Shown here in pieces: positions 23,444 to 33,806 of a stretch of 64,000 nt of DNA. The stretch's first letter is position 1. Each line of letters begins with the position of its first letter. The notes below the pieces were generated by a model. It saw only the letters and a program-made list of their open reading frames with translations. It had not been told where the DNA came from and did not search any database. The translations under genes were made by a program, and so were the position numbers. Source of the DNA: Anopheles merus (Eukaryota > Arthropoda > Insecta > Diptera > Culicidae); the NCBI RefSeq assembly GCF_017562075.2, contig NC_054084.1, positions 44,858,697 to 44,922,696 of the forward strand, written 5' to 3'.

Positions 23444-24667
23444 GTGGCGACGAGGATGGGATCCTCTTGCGCAAGGAGGATCCTACAGAACCCGCGGCAG
23501 CCATCGCGTTTCGTCTGGCCTTTCTGCAGCGTCAGTGCAGCGGCCATCGCGATGGCACGGTTCCCTGTGCCTTTGGATACCGCGGAACATCGGGCCGCCG
23601 CCACCGCAGACACCGTGGCCCCGGCTGCTGTCCCATCACTGGCGACCACTGCAATGGGCAGCCGGCTACACACCACCCACTGCAGCCGCATATCAAGGGC
23701 GACGGCACATTCCGCCCCGGCTCGAGCCCTGCAGCACGTCATCGGCGAAGCAGCTATCCCGCCGCAGCTCGAGCCCAGCAACACCAACAGCAACGCGCAA
23801 GTTGCTTCGGCTGCAGCACCGCAGCACGTCATCGGCGAGGTCGCATTCCCGCCGCGGCTCGAGCCCTGCAGCACGTCATCGGTGAAGCAGCAATCCCGCC
23901 GCAGCTCGAGCCCCGCATCACCAACAGCAACGCGCAAGTTGCTTCGGCTGCCGCACCTCAGCACATCATCGGCGAGGTCGCAATCCCGCCAAGGCTCGAG
24001 TCCGCCTCATCATCGGCAACCCGCAGGTTGCCTTGACTGCAGCACGGCAGCACGTCATCGGCGAGGTCGCATTCCCGCCGCGGCTCGAGCCCCGCATCAC
24101 CAACGGCGACACGTAAGTCGCCTCGGCTGCAACGCAGCAGCCTCGCATCATAGGCGACGACACATTCCGCCTCACCTGCAGCAAACCCAGCACGTCCAGC
24201 CAGAGACGCCATCGCTGTGGCCGGCCATTGCTGTCGCCGGTCATGGCCCTGCCGGTGCAAGGTTTCATCGCGGCACCACCCTCACCTCCCGGCAGGCGTA
24301 GCAGCGACGCTACAATCCGAGGATGCGAACGCGGCATCATCGCCGCCGCCCGGGACAACGGTGCACCATAGCAGACGCTCCCGAGGAAAGCGAACGCGGC
24401 ATCATCGCCGCCGCCCCGGGACAACAGGTCATCATCGCAGACGCGACCCGAGGACAGCGAACGCGGCTTCATCGCCGCCGCTCCAGAAACAACAGCCGCA
24501 ACCCGAGGAACGCGAACGCGGCATCATCGCCGCCGCCCGGGAACATGAGCGCAGCAGCATCACGGGCCCCACTACGTACCATCGGTCGAAGGGTGTCACC
24601 ACGCTGGTATTCCGTTGTGGAATATCACCCGCGTCGGTTCGACCCTTCGGTTATTAAAAGGGGGAGA
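23444..24667 (+). repeat. Element D internal region 3
   Basis: 1,224 bp. It differs from region 1 at one noticed base near 24325 (GGATGCG for GGACGCG). Confidence 0.9.
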
Positions 24668-24957
24668 TGTTGTGGATAGACGTGCCGAGCCCTGGATTCG
24701 CCGTAGCAGTTGCGCTGCTGCTGGTCGACATCCAGGAATCGACACTGCGCTCACGCACACTAATACGCCGCACTTAGCGATGCGCGCTAAGTGTGTGCAG
24801 AGCGCACCTAACGCAGGAGTGTGTAACAGGCTACCGGTCGAGCAGGGCTCCCGGTAGGGCTCACGGTGCGGCTTGTGCACGCGGCCCCATACATCATTGT
24901 ATTGTGTTTTGTATCATTTAATTCGGTTAATAAATGTGTAAAAGTGCAAACATAAAA
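24668..24957 (+). repeat. Element D LTR 4
   Basis: 290 bp. It has A where the other three have G (GTGCACGCGG, near 24879). Followed by TSD ATCTG. Confidence 0.93.
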
Positions 24958-25381
24958 ATCTGTTTATAGGAGGGGGATTCAGGGTCCATTCTCCTTTTCT
25001 GTGTTCTCTTCTTTGGTTTACAGATTATTGTTGATTTCTTGTGGCTTTTGATTTTTCCGAAAACCCTTTCAAGTTAAGACGATTCGCAGAAACGACGTTT
25101 TTTATTTTGACACTCAAAAGTTGTCATTGACAAGAAATTGATGTTTTTTTTTTAATTTCTAGGCTGATAACCGTTATACACACATTTCCAAAGATTCCAA
25201 AACTACCCGATCTTAAATATCGATATTGTGAACGGCCTTTGGAATATAATTATTACATTAACGAACATTATTTTAAATAAAATACACGATATCGAAGATT
25301 CCAACTCTTCAACTTCGGTTATAAACTTTGTACAGTCATTATCCGATATACGCTATCGTACGGGACCGAGCGCAATAGCGT

Positions 25382-26220
25382 CCCAAGCGCCACAGATTAA
25401 GCTTAAACGACTGGAAAATTGAATATCCATATGAAAAAATGAAAGCTCCACAGCTTCATTGGTTTGATCAATAGATGGCGTATTACAACTCATCATTATA
25501 TTGCTATCCTGTTCTTGCAATGTGTTTCGACAAGTTTCATCTTATCATGACCTATATAGCTGTTGTGGACAGACCGCTGCCTCATCCTGAGGGCTCACTG
25601 TTGACAGCAGGGCTGTCATCCTGTGACGTCCTCAGTGAGGATCGCGGCGCGAGAAGAACCAGCCGTCTTCTCCCCGCATTGCGTGTTATTGTGTGGTATT
25701 ATTTATTATTGTAAACGGTTGAACATATACCAAAGATAGTGATAAAATACATATTCTGTTTGTGCCGTACACCACCGTCTTCATGTTTGTTTTGTGCGGA
25801 CACAACAATAGCCTTATAACTTTCTGAGCAAAAATCTATGTGAATGGTCGTGTGGTCAGATACGTGGGTATCAACACCAACGACCATAACTCAATTCTCA
25901 CTTTCTTCAGTACTGGTGGTTTCCGTTGGAGTTTAGTAATTAAACAATTGTATCGCCGTTCTAGTTCTAGCGATGCATAACTTCAATGCGAAACCATACA
26001 ACAGTACAGAGGAAATGAGAAAGCTCTCCTCCAAGCGATGAAGCTCAACTGGTTGGGGTATCCCACCAACAGAGAGCGCCACCAGCTTTTTTGCTATTTT
26101 TAGAATGAATGAGTCGTTTGCCGTCTGCTAAACGAAGTCTTTCTATATTCCGTTTAGGTAGAGAACTTGAGTCGTTTAGAAGCCGTTTAGTGGTCGTTTA
26201 GTGGATTTGTGGCACTTGGG
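25382..26220 (+). mobile_element. Element G copy 1 (CCCAAG ends, 2-bp target duplication), carrying a solo LTR
   Basis: The ends are CCCAAGCGCCACAGATTAAG and (inverse of) CCCAAGTGCCACAAATCCAC. They are flanked by GT on both sides (25380-25381, 26221-26222). Net length without the solo LTR and its TSD is 587 bp, exactly the length of copy 2 (27900-28486), which lies inverted. There is no transposase. A 2-bp TSD that is not always TA argues against Tc1/mariner. Confidence 0.8.
25561..25807 (+). mobile_element. F: solo LTR of the element E family
   Basis: 247 bp, TGTTGTGGACAG...GGACACAACA, with TSD ATAGC on both sides. It matches the 43573-43819 LTR of element E in reverse complement with few differences. 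It is the remnant of LTR-LTR recombination. Confidence 0.92.
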
Positions 26221-26474
26221 GTATCTCGAGTTTTCGCGTATAGCGGATTTGTATGGAAAAATAGTTTACACTACCAGTTCGAGGGTTGAAAAATATCGCC
26301 ACAGAGTTTTGCATTAAAGTTTTTCGTTGTAAAACAGGTATCTTTTTCAAAGTATTGAAATATTTGCAAAAACACATGGAGCTGTCAAATTTAGAGCAAT
26401 CGCGTACTGCGAATTCGCGTATATCGAGTATCGCGTACTGCGGATAATTGCTGTATTCATATATATTCGACATA

Positions 26475-28747
26475 CAGTGGCCGGCAAAATAAAGTGGCCA
26501 CTACATACAATTTTACATGTTTTATTTTTTTTTTGCTTGAAAAATGAAGTTATTGTACTGGTTTATTTTTTAAAACATTGTTCTTCATATGCTTAAGAAT
26601 GCGCAGTACCATAGCATGACAAAAATGAGAAGTTTGCTTCAAAAAAATATTTTTTTTTTCAAAATTGATAAAAATCATTGTGCCAAAATAAAGTGCCCAC
26701 TTTATTCATTCTACAGAAAATATTTTTTTTTTTTATTTTAACAAATATAATACCAAATTTAAAATGTATATGCATTTTTCTCGCATTCTTTACATGTTCG
26801 AGGATCTTTGACGTAATTTATTTTGTTTTTATCTGCACATATTTGGCGTTGGTTCTTCCTAAGAGTATTTCAGAGCATCAACATATTTTGTTTTTCTTAA
26901 TCACGTCTTTTTACCACATTTGCATTAAAATGTGCACACTAAATCTCGATAAGATTAAAAGTAAGACTAAGTGAGAGCCATTAAAGGAGTTTTATTCGAT
27001 TTGATTAAAAAAAATCTTCGTGTATAACTTGAGTCGTCTTCTTGTTGTAACATCAATTTATTTACTAACTCCGTATTTTTCACAGAAAACAGATAAATTC
27101 ACATAGTATGCTTATATAGGTATTAGCTTTCATTACGCGGTCGATTTAAGCCATGCTACCCACTTCTCGTATAGGAATCCCCTCCCTGGTCATCACATTG
27201 CACTTTTCATACATATTGGTTTGTTATATCGCGTCTAGATATGTTTGAACATCAGTTCTAATTTGGACTCATCTGTCCAAATATCAGTTTTTCAACAATT
27301 TAACGATATATCTGCATGTTCTTGATCATATTGAAGCCAATTGGCTTTGTTAGTCTTGCTGTAGATCGGACAAGGACCTTGAAGGACGCCACATCTAACG
27401 GACAGTCAATTACGAAAATGGCAATGTGATAGCTAGGGAGTGTTAATCTTTAGGAGTAGCGGGAAAACTGGTATGAATCGAAAATACAACTATGGCTGAT
27501 ACCTATTTTAACATTCTTCTTCAATACTTTGGGAAAAAATGGGTTTTGGAAACTAAAAACATGTTCCTACAGGCTAACATCTCAACACACATAATCAATA
27601 CAAAAAACATTTCTCAACTAGTATCGTATAAAACACCTTGCATGTCCTCCATAAAGTCTAAATCTTGATGCCATCGAGAATTTGTGGCAGATTACAGGTG
27701 CCAAGGTGGATAAAACTGGTGTAACAAACAAATAAATTTAAATTTAATGCTCTTGATAACGCTTGAGAAGAATCAGATGCAAAAACTAGATGCAGAACTA
27801 GATAAACCTTTAGAAATTGAAAAAAAAAAATACGCCAAAGATTCTCGAACATGTAAAGAATGCGAGAGGAACGCATATAAATTATAAGTTGCGTGTTATC
27901 CCAAGTGCCACAAATCCACTAAACGACCACTAAACGGCTTCTAAACGCCTCAAATTCTCTACCTAAACGGAATATAGAAAGACTTCGTTTAGCAGACGGC
28001 AAACGACTCATGCATTCTAAAAATAGCAAAAAAGCTGGTGGCGCCATCTGTTTGTGGGATACCCAACCTGTGGAGCTTCATCGCTTGGAGGAGAGCTTTC
28101 TCATTTCCTCTGTACTGTTGTATGGTTTCGCATTGAAGTTATGCATCGCTAGAACTAGAACGGCGATACGATTGTTTAAATACTAAACTCCAACGGAAAC
28201 CACCAGTACTGAAGCAAGTGAGATTTGAGTAATGGTCGTTGGTGTTGATACCCACGTATCTGACCACACAACCATTCATATAGATTTTTGCTCTGAAAGT
28301 TAGAAGGCTATATAGGTCATTATAAGATGAAACTTGTCGAAACACATTGCAAGAAAAGGATAGCAATATAATGATGAGTTGTAATACGCCATCTATTGAT
28401 CAAACCAATGAAGCTGTGAAGCTTTCATTTTTTTCCTATGGATATTCAATTTTCCAGTCGTTTAAGCTTAATCTGTGGCGCTTGGGATATTTGTTCATAA
28501 ACATATTTTCTGTAGAATAAATAAAGTGGGCACTTTATTTTGGCACAATGATTTTATCAATTTTGAAAAAAAATTTTTTTCTTGAAGCAAACTTCTCATT
28601 TTTGTTATGCTATGGTACTGCGCATTCTTAAGCATATCACAAACAATGTTTCAAAAAATAAAGCAGTACAATAACTTCATTTTTGCCAGAAAAAAATTAA
28701 AAAATGTAAAATTGTAAGTAGTGGCCACTTTATTTTGCCGGCCACTG
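26475..28747. mobile_element. Element H: degenerate, rearranged Tc1/mariner transposon
   Basis: Terminal inverted repeats CAGTGGCCGGCAAAATAAAG are flanked by TA (26473-26474, 28748-28749). Without G2 and its TSD the length is 1,684 bp, normal for a full Tc1. Decayed transposase traces are visible: WTDESK (first catalytic Asp) on the minus strand at about 27263-27279, and on the plus strand a run from about 27509 leading to LDAIENLW at about 27660-27690 (third catalytic residue region). The opposite strands mean the element is inverted internally or made of two facing 3' halves. Confidence 0.82.
27900..28486 (-). mobile_element. Element G copy 2, inverted, inside H
   Basis: 587 bp, CCCAAGTGCC...GGCGCTTGGG. 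It is flanked by AT on both sides. The opposite arm of H shows the unoccupied target (GTATTATATTTG), confirming a clean insertion. Confidence 0.85.
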
Positions 28748-28826
28748 TACGACTTTTTCGACTTACGCCTTGCTTTGGGACATTTTTTCGGTCCCAAATA
28801 CAGTCGTATCTCGGGAGACACCTGTA

Positions 28827-29211
28827 CAGGTGTCCCCCGAGATACGACTGTATTTGGGACCGAAAAAAAGTCCCAACGCAAGGCGTAAGTCGAAAAAGTC
28901 GTATGTCGAATATCTATCAATGTAAAGTTTATAACCGAATTTGAAGAGTCGAAATCTATCATATCGGGTTTTTATTTGAAACAATGTTTGATAATGTATT
29001 AATTTTACACAAAAAGTCGTTTACACCATATAGATATTCAATATCGGGTAGTTGTGGAATCTTTGGAAATGTGTGTGTAACGGTTATCAGCTCAGAAATT
29101 CAAAAATATACATCAATTTCTTCTCGATGACAACTTTTCACTGTCAAAATCAAAATCGTCGTATCTGCGAATCGTCGCAACTCGAGGGGGTCGTAACTCG
29201 GGGGACGCCTG
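28827..29211 (-). mobile_element. MITE J2, inverted copy of J1
   Basis: 385 bp, CAGGTGTCCCCCGAGATACG at the left and the inverse of CAGGCGTCCCCCGAGTTACG at the right. TA at 28825-28826 is shared with J1, and TA at 29212-29213. No coding capacity. Confidence 0.85.
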
Positions 29212-29213
29212 TA

Positions 29214-29539
29214 TATCAAAAATCGGTAGTATTACAGATAAATCAGTATTTCTGGTCACTCCGCTTAACTGACCGTTATGTACTCCCTATAATTGGTGTA
29301 GATCTTGCACCGGGACTGATGAACGACGGCGGAATGACAGCTCGCGGCAAACCCCCCGAAGTTTGACATTTGTTCAAAACAAATTCCGAAAGGTGAAAAA
29401 TGCTGTTCGTGGAGGTAGGTGGCACTAGGTAGGGCAACAACGGAAGGAGTCGAGAAAAAATCGACTGCTGCGCGTCGCGAATAGTGCGTGTGGCTCAGTA
29501 AAATGTTTTCTCTCAATTGCAGCACAAGTCGGCGAAATA
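29214..29539 (+). promoter_or_regulatory. Probable promoter and 5' UTR of the ANKRD13-family gene
   Basis: A possible untranslated exon ends at GGAG|GTAGGT (29414/29415). The acceptor AATTGCAG (ends 29522) precedes the ATG exon by 17 bp. No TATA box was recognised. The MITE chain ends just upstream. Confidence 0.45.
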
Positions 29540-32500
29540 ATGACGGACTCGTTTCCGCTGCATGAGTGCGTCTTTAACGGTGATACCCGTAAGCTATCGC
29601 TGCTGCTCCGGACTCACGAAATAGCCGAAAAGGACAAACATGGTAAGTGAAAACTGTACCAATTGCTTCACGTGGATCGGAACGAATCGGAGCGCCTTGA
29701 ATCGCGAATTGCTTGTTCCATTGCGCTAGCGGAAGGCGACAAACGGGACGTGATAATCGTATTCATGCATCGATAAGTTTCCTAGCTGCGGGTATCCACG
29801 CAACCGCGAAATGGTGCGAGGCAGTGTTACCTGGATTTTATTTTCCTTTCATGTTCCTTTCCTTTGAGGCTACACTCGGGCTGTACACTCGTGGATGATT
29901 GAGCATTAGTCAAACCAAAGTGACTGACTTAATCAGTTAATAGAATTCAAGATTGTGCGTCAATTCCTCAATATAGGAACGAATAGCGTTAGTGTACATT
30001 TGCGGTAGACTTTAGTGTAGCTTTGCGCTGTAGCATGAGTGAGATAAAACATATTTCGGAAGGAAAATCCACTCACATCAAAAGAGGAAGAGTGGAAGAG
30101 TGAGAGAGAACGAAATCGCGACTCTCGAAATAGTTTTGTTTGTAAATAGTTTACCATGTAAACAATGGTACTCCTTTTGAACAATTTATGTTATCTTACT
30201 CGAATGATTCATTCAATTTACTTTTCTTTTCATTTTAGGAAACACTCCGCTCCATTTGGCTGTTATGCTGGGAAAGAAAGGTAATTATATCAGCAGGAAC
30301 ATGTCGTCAACAAATCAGGCACCCCGCTAATAAGCTCAAATGGTCACTAACATTCATTCGATTGCTTCTTATTTGGTCATTTTTGTGCATCGAAGCTTCT
30401 GATTAATTCAATATTACGAAATCGATGTTTAATGACTACAGTGTGTGTGTCTTATGATGCCTCCAAATTTTGCACCGTTTGTTTAGAAAGTGTGGTGTAT
30501 TCGAAAGGAGAGTTAACCGAAAGACATTATGCAAGCTACATAACGGCGAACTGCGGTGTAACGAGATGATCTGCACAGTGACACGCTTCGGTGCATTTTC
30601 TGCGTGCAGATGAGTGATAACAGTGTCGTGTGTATGTGTGGTGTGTGTGTGTGTGTTTGCCCGCACGTTCAAACCGTGAATGGGAGCAACCTTAACAAAC
30701 TTGATGGAATCATGTTGACCTGCAGCAGGTTCATAGCTTTTGCCTGTGTCTGTTACCGAGGAAGCACACCTCATTGATAGTTATTTATCTTTAGTACAAT
30801 GGCTCATACATTCCCTCGAGTTCCCCAGCCTCGCCGGTGCTGATAAAACCATAAGTTGTACCCATACACTCCACCTCTCATCTCGTCTGACGCTTATCAG
30901 CCGAGTGTCGCATTGGGTGGCCACTTGAACAGGTGGCTGCTCTTTGGCGGTGGACGAAACCGAAAGAGAAAAACTTTATACTTTATACTCTTTTAGAGAA
31001 GTGGAGTAATTTCATTGGAATCGATTTCTAATTGACTTCCCCCCAGTCACACTTTGCCGTTAGATAATCAACAATGGTGACAAAGTAATAGAGCAGAAGC
31101 ACATCGGTTAGCAGAAGTTGCATCAAACGTTGAGATAAGAAAAATATGCTTGCCAATACCTACGAACTCCATGAACCTATATATTATTCATCCGGAAATT
31201 ACAACAAAATGATAGAAAGCCAATCCGTGTTGGGCAAAAGAATTAATTATTATAGCTTTGAAATCTACTCACGGTGACTGTCGACTTATTTTATAGATAT
31301 AGATAAAATAGATTCGCAATTGAAACGTTTATTTTAATTTAATAATAGTAATTAGTAATAGTAATTTCTATTATTATTTCTGCACTTGCTATTACCCTAG
31401 ACGTTCTCATTCCCGGTACACCGGATGACCTCAATGAACATTATTAGTTAGAAGGAAACGACACGAATGCCGCCGTTTAATAGTAACCTTGATTTAGTCC
31501 CGTTACCTTCCTCGTCTTGCCCCCGGAATTCTTGCTGAGTCGCGATACACTGCACTACGGCCGATGGAAAAGATAGGGTGAAATAAATGGACGTGGAAGA
31601 CAGCCGAGGATTCTTGATTTCCGTTTTTCGCGGCAAACCTTCTTTTTACCCAATCTTTCCTCTTCGCTCTAGCATCTTTATTGATTGCGCTCTCGCTGAC
31701 CTCCATGGCTAGCGGCGGTTCGATGGCTGGTGTTGTTGTGTTCTTTTGAACCAAAGCTTCGCTGTGCGCTGTGTTGTCTTTCATTTGTTTATTTATAGTC
31801 ACGCAACTGACTACATTCCTGGCTCGAAAGGAAGCATTCCCTGTCCGGATTGCGAAAGAAGCTTTCATTTTTGAAGCGACCTTTTTCCACACTTTTCCAA
31901 TATCGCTACCCAAGCGAATCCTTTTTTAATGTGTTTTTTTTTTCTTCACTGTAGCAGCGATCGTGTAGTAAAATTCGTGCGAAAAAATGTATTTTTAAAA
32001 TATCGATGAGCAGCATAACGAGAAAAGTATAATACTGAAATTCCTCTTGTCCGTCTGTTAGATTGAAATGCTTTTTAAGCCGCAAATATTAATAAAACAC
32101 CATTTCAATCGATTCTGGCAAAGTTCATAATAGATGTACAGTGTCAAAATCAAATCAGATGAGATTTTTTTATTTATTTTCTTCTTAGTCTTGTACCTTC
32201 TGTTTAAACATTTTTACTTATTCCTAGAACAATATATTGTTATCGCGCTTATCTTATATAATTTTTTTTCTTTGGGTCCTCTTATCATATTTCATTGTAC
32301 TCGGATTACGCAAAACACCAATGAAAATTGGCATGAGAAATCATTGCCCGGCTTAGTTTCAGATATTTTAATATTGTTTTATGAATTTGTTTGTATTCTA
32401 CTGTATCTATCTACTATGTGTATGTGTATGTATGTGTATCTACTTTGTTTGCTTATAATTATTAATGTTTTTATTTTGTTGTACATCTTTCAGAATGTAT

Positions 32501-33806
32501 CTTCTTATTGCTTGCACATGGCGCACCGGTTAAAGTGAAAAATTCTCAAGGATGGTCTCCCCTAGCGGAAGCGATCTCATACGGAGATCGTCAAATAAGT
32601 ACGTCGTGTTTTGAACAGCCCCCCCTCGTCTCGGTTTTATCAAAGTTGATGTTATTAATTTTTCCGCTTTTCAGTAAGTTCACTGTTGCGCAAATTGAAG
32701 CAACAGGCACGCGAACAAATGGAACAACGTCGCCCAAACCTGGTGAAAGCCCTAAAGCAGATGGGTGACTTCTACATGGAGCTCAAGTGGGACTTTCATT
32801 CCTGGGTGCCACTTATCTCCCGTATCCTTCCCTCTGACGTGTGCAAAATTCACAAATCTGGCTGTTCGATCCGGCTGGATACGACGCTGGTTGACTTTTC
32901 CGACATGCGCTGGGAGCGTGGCGACATTTCGTTCATTTTCAAAGGCGATAACCCTCCAAAGGACTCGTTGACGGCGCTCGACAACGAGTGTCGTTGTTAC
33001 CAGCACGTGCGACACGAAGAGACCGAGATGGAGATAGAGGATGAGGTCGATATCCTGATGTCGAGCGACATCCTTGCAGCGCAGATGTCAACGAAGGGTA
33101 TCAGTTTCACGAAAGCACAATCCGGCTGGATCTTTCGCGAGGATCGGCGGGAAACGGTGGCCGGACAGTATGACAGTGATCTCTACACAATAAACGGGCT
33201 GACGCTGGAGCAGCGCAAGCGCCGCGAACACTTATCTCGAGACGATCTGCAGAAAAACAAAGCGCTGATGGAGTCACTGACGAAGGGCGGCCAGGGTCAG
33301 CAGGGCGGCATCGATCAGAATGGTGAGATCTATCGAAGGGAATCGCTCCAGCCACCGCCGAACTGTGAAGTCACCTGGCAGGATTACGTTTCGGCTGAGC
33401 CAGGACAGTATCCAAACTTGGGTCGTGAATTAGTTTATAAGGAATCGAGTAAAAATTTTAAAGCAACAGTAGCTATGGTGAGTACAACGTCGGACACAGC
33501 TAGATGCAGTATGAACATGTATTTTATGCGTCCGTATGTTTCTCCCCTTCCTAGAGCAAAGACTTCCCGCTGAGTGTCGACATGCTGCTAAACGTACTGG
33601 AAGTAATAGCACCGTTCAAGCACTTCAGCAAGTTACGGGAATTTGTGACGCTGAAACTGCCCAGCGGTTTCCCGGTGAAGATCGACATCCCCATCCTACC
33701 GACGGTGTCGGCCAAAATCACATTTCAAAAGTTCGAATTCCGGGACGACATTTCGCCCGATCTGTTCGTCATTCCGGAGGACTACAAAGAGGACACGATG
33801 AGGTAA
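29540..33806 (+). CDS. Ankrd13: ANKRD13-family ankyrin repeat protein (GPCR-chaperone domain), five coding exons
   Basis: Coding exons: 29540-29642, 30239-30280, 32494-32598, 32675-33477, 33555-33806. All introns are GT-AG and the phases fit (1,305 bp, 434 residues). Exons 1-3 encode ankyrin repeats (FPLHECVFNGDTRKLSLLL; GNTPLHLAVMLGKK; GWSPLAEAISYGDRQI). Exon 4 holds the conserved LLRKLKQQAREQM and FYMELKWDFHSWVPLISR of the GPCR-chaperone (PF11904-type) domain, and exon 5 has FPLSVDMLLNVLEV and FPVKIDIPILP. Vertebrate members bind ubiquitin through C-terminal UIMs and regulate endocytic trafficking at the plasma membrane. This reading ends in DTMR at a TAA that overlaps a possible donor (AG|GTAAAC, 33803), so the UIM tail is either absent or in unrecognised exons. 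Intron 2 is 2.2 kb. Confidence 0.9.
30625..30658 (+). repeat. GT-rich microsatellite
   Basis: An interrupted TG run (GTGTATGTGTGGTGTGTGTG...) in intron 2 of the ANKRD13-family gene. Confidence 0.8.
31503..31868 (-). other. Unrecognised 121-codon frame antisense in the ANKRD13 intron 2
   Basis: An ATG at 31868 opens a frame of mixed, basic composition (RAKRKDWVKRRFAAKNGNQ) with no recognised domain. It may be chance, or an exon of a nested minus-strand gene; no splice partners or promoter were identified. Confidence 0.2.

Larger units (their letters stand above)
20127..24957 (+). mobile_element. Element D: tandem array of a non-autonomous LTR retrotransposon (4 LTRs, 3 internal regions)
   Basis: The structure is LTR-int-LTR-int-LTR-int-LTR. 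All four LTRs are 290 bp, and the internal regions are 1,224, 1,223 and 1,224 bp. One pair of TSDs, ATCTG at 20122-20126 and 24958-24962, flanks the whole array, so it derives from one insertion. Every internal region starts GTGGCGACGAGG and ends with the purine tract AAAAGGGGGAGA. None encodes gag or pol; long frames there are overlapping GC-rich artefacts. Copy-specific differences exist, e.g. a one-base deletion in the second unit near 22837-22840, A for G in the first unit's CCCAGCAAC at 22264, and A for G near 24879. Confidence 0.93.
20039..25075. repeat. Insert K in J1, about 200 bp, hosting the LTR array D
   Basis: Compared with J2, J1 has extra sequence from a CTTCTTCTTCTTCTTAG stretch (20039) to TTCAAGTT (25075). 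Without D it is about 201 bp. The (CTT)n edge looks like the simple tail of a reverse-strand short retroposon, but no A/B box was seen. Identity unknown. Confidence 0.5.
25333..26453 (+). mobile_element. MITE L in J1, TA target site
   Basis: Ends CAGTCATTATCCG (25333) and CGGATAATTGCTG (to 26453) form an imperfect terminal inverted repeat and are flanked by TA. Without G1 and its TSD it is about 280 bp. It carries scattered CGCGTA/TACGCG motifs and has no coding capacity. Confidence 0.7.
20006..28824 (+). mobile_element. MITE J1, expanded by nested insertions
   Basis: The ends CAGGCGTGCCCCGAGTTACG (20006) and the inverse of CAGGTGTCTCCCGAGATACG (ending 28824) are flanked by TA. Subtracting K with D (20039-25075), L (25333-26453 plus TA) and H (26475-28747 plus TA) leaves 384 bp, against 385 bp for the intact inverted copy J2. 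The internal sequence matches J2 in order on the opposite strand, for example around 25080-25240 against 29030-29180. Confidence 0.85.

Noticed and set aside
20386..24679. Repeated 293-, 189-, 183- and 168-residue frames on both strands in element D
   Set aside because: They overlap in several frames of a GC-rich repeat region, start in the LTR/primer site, are compositionally extreme (Ala/Arg/Ser/Pro) and have no domain.
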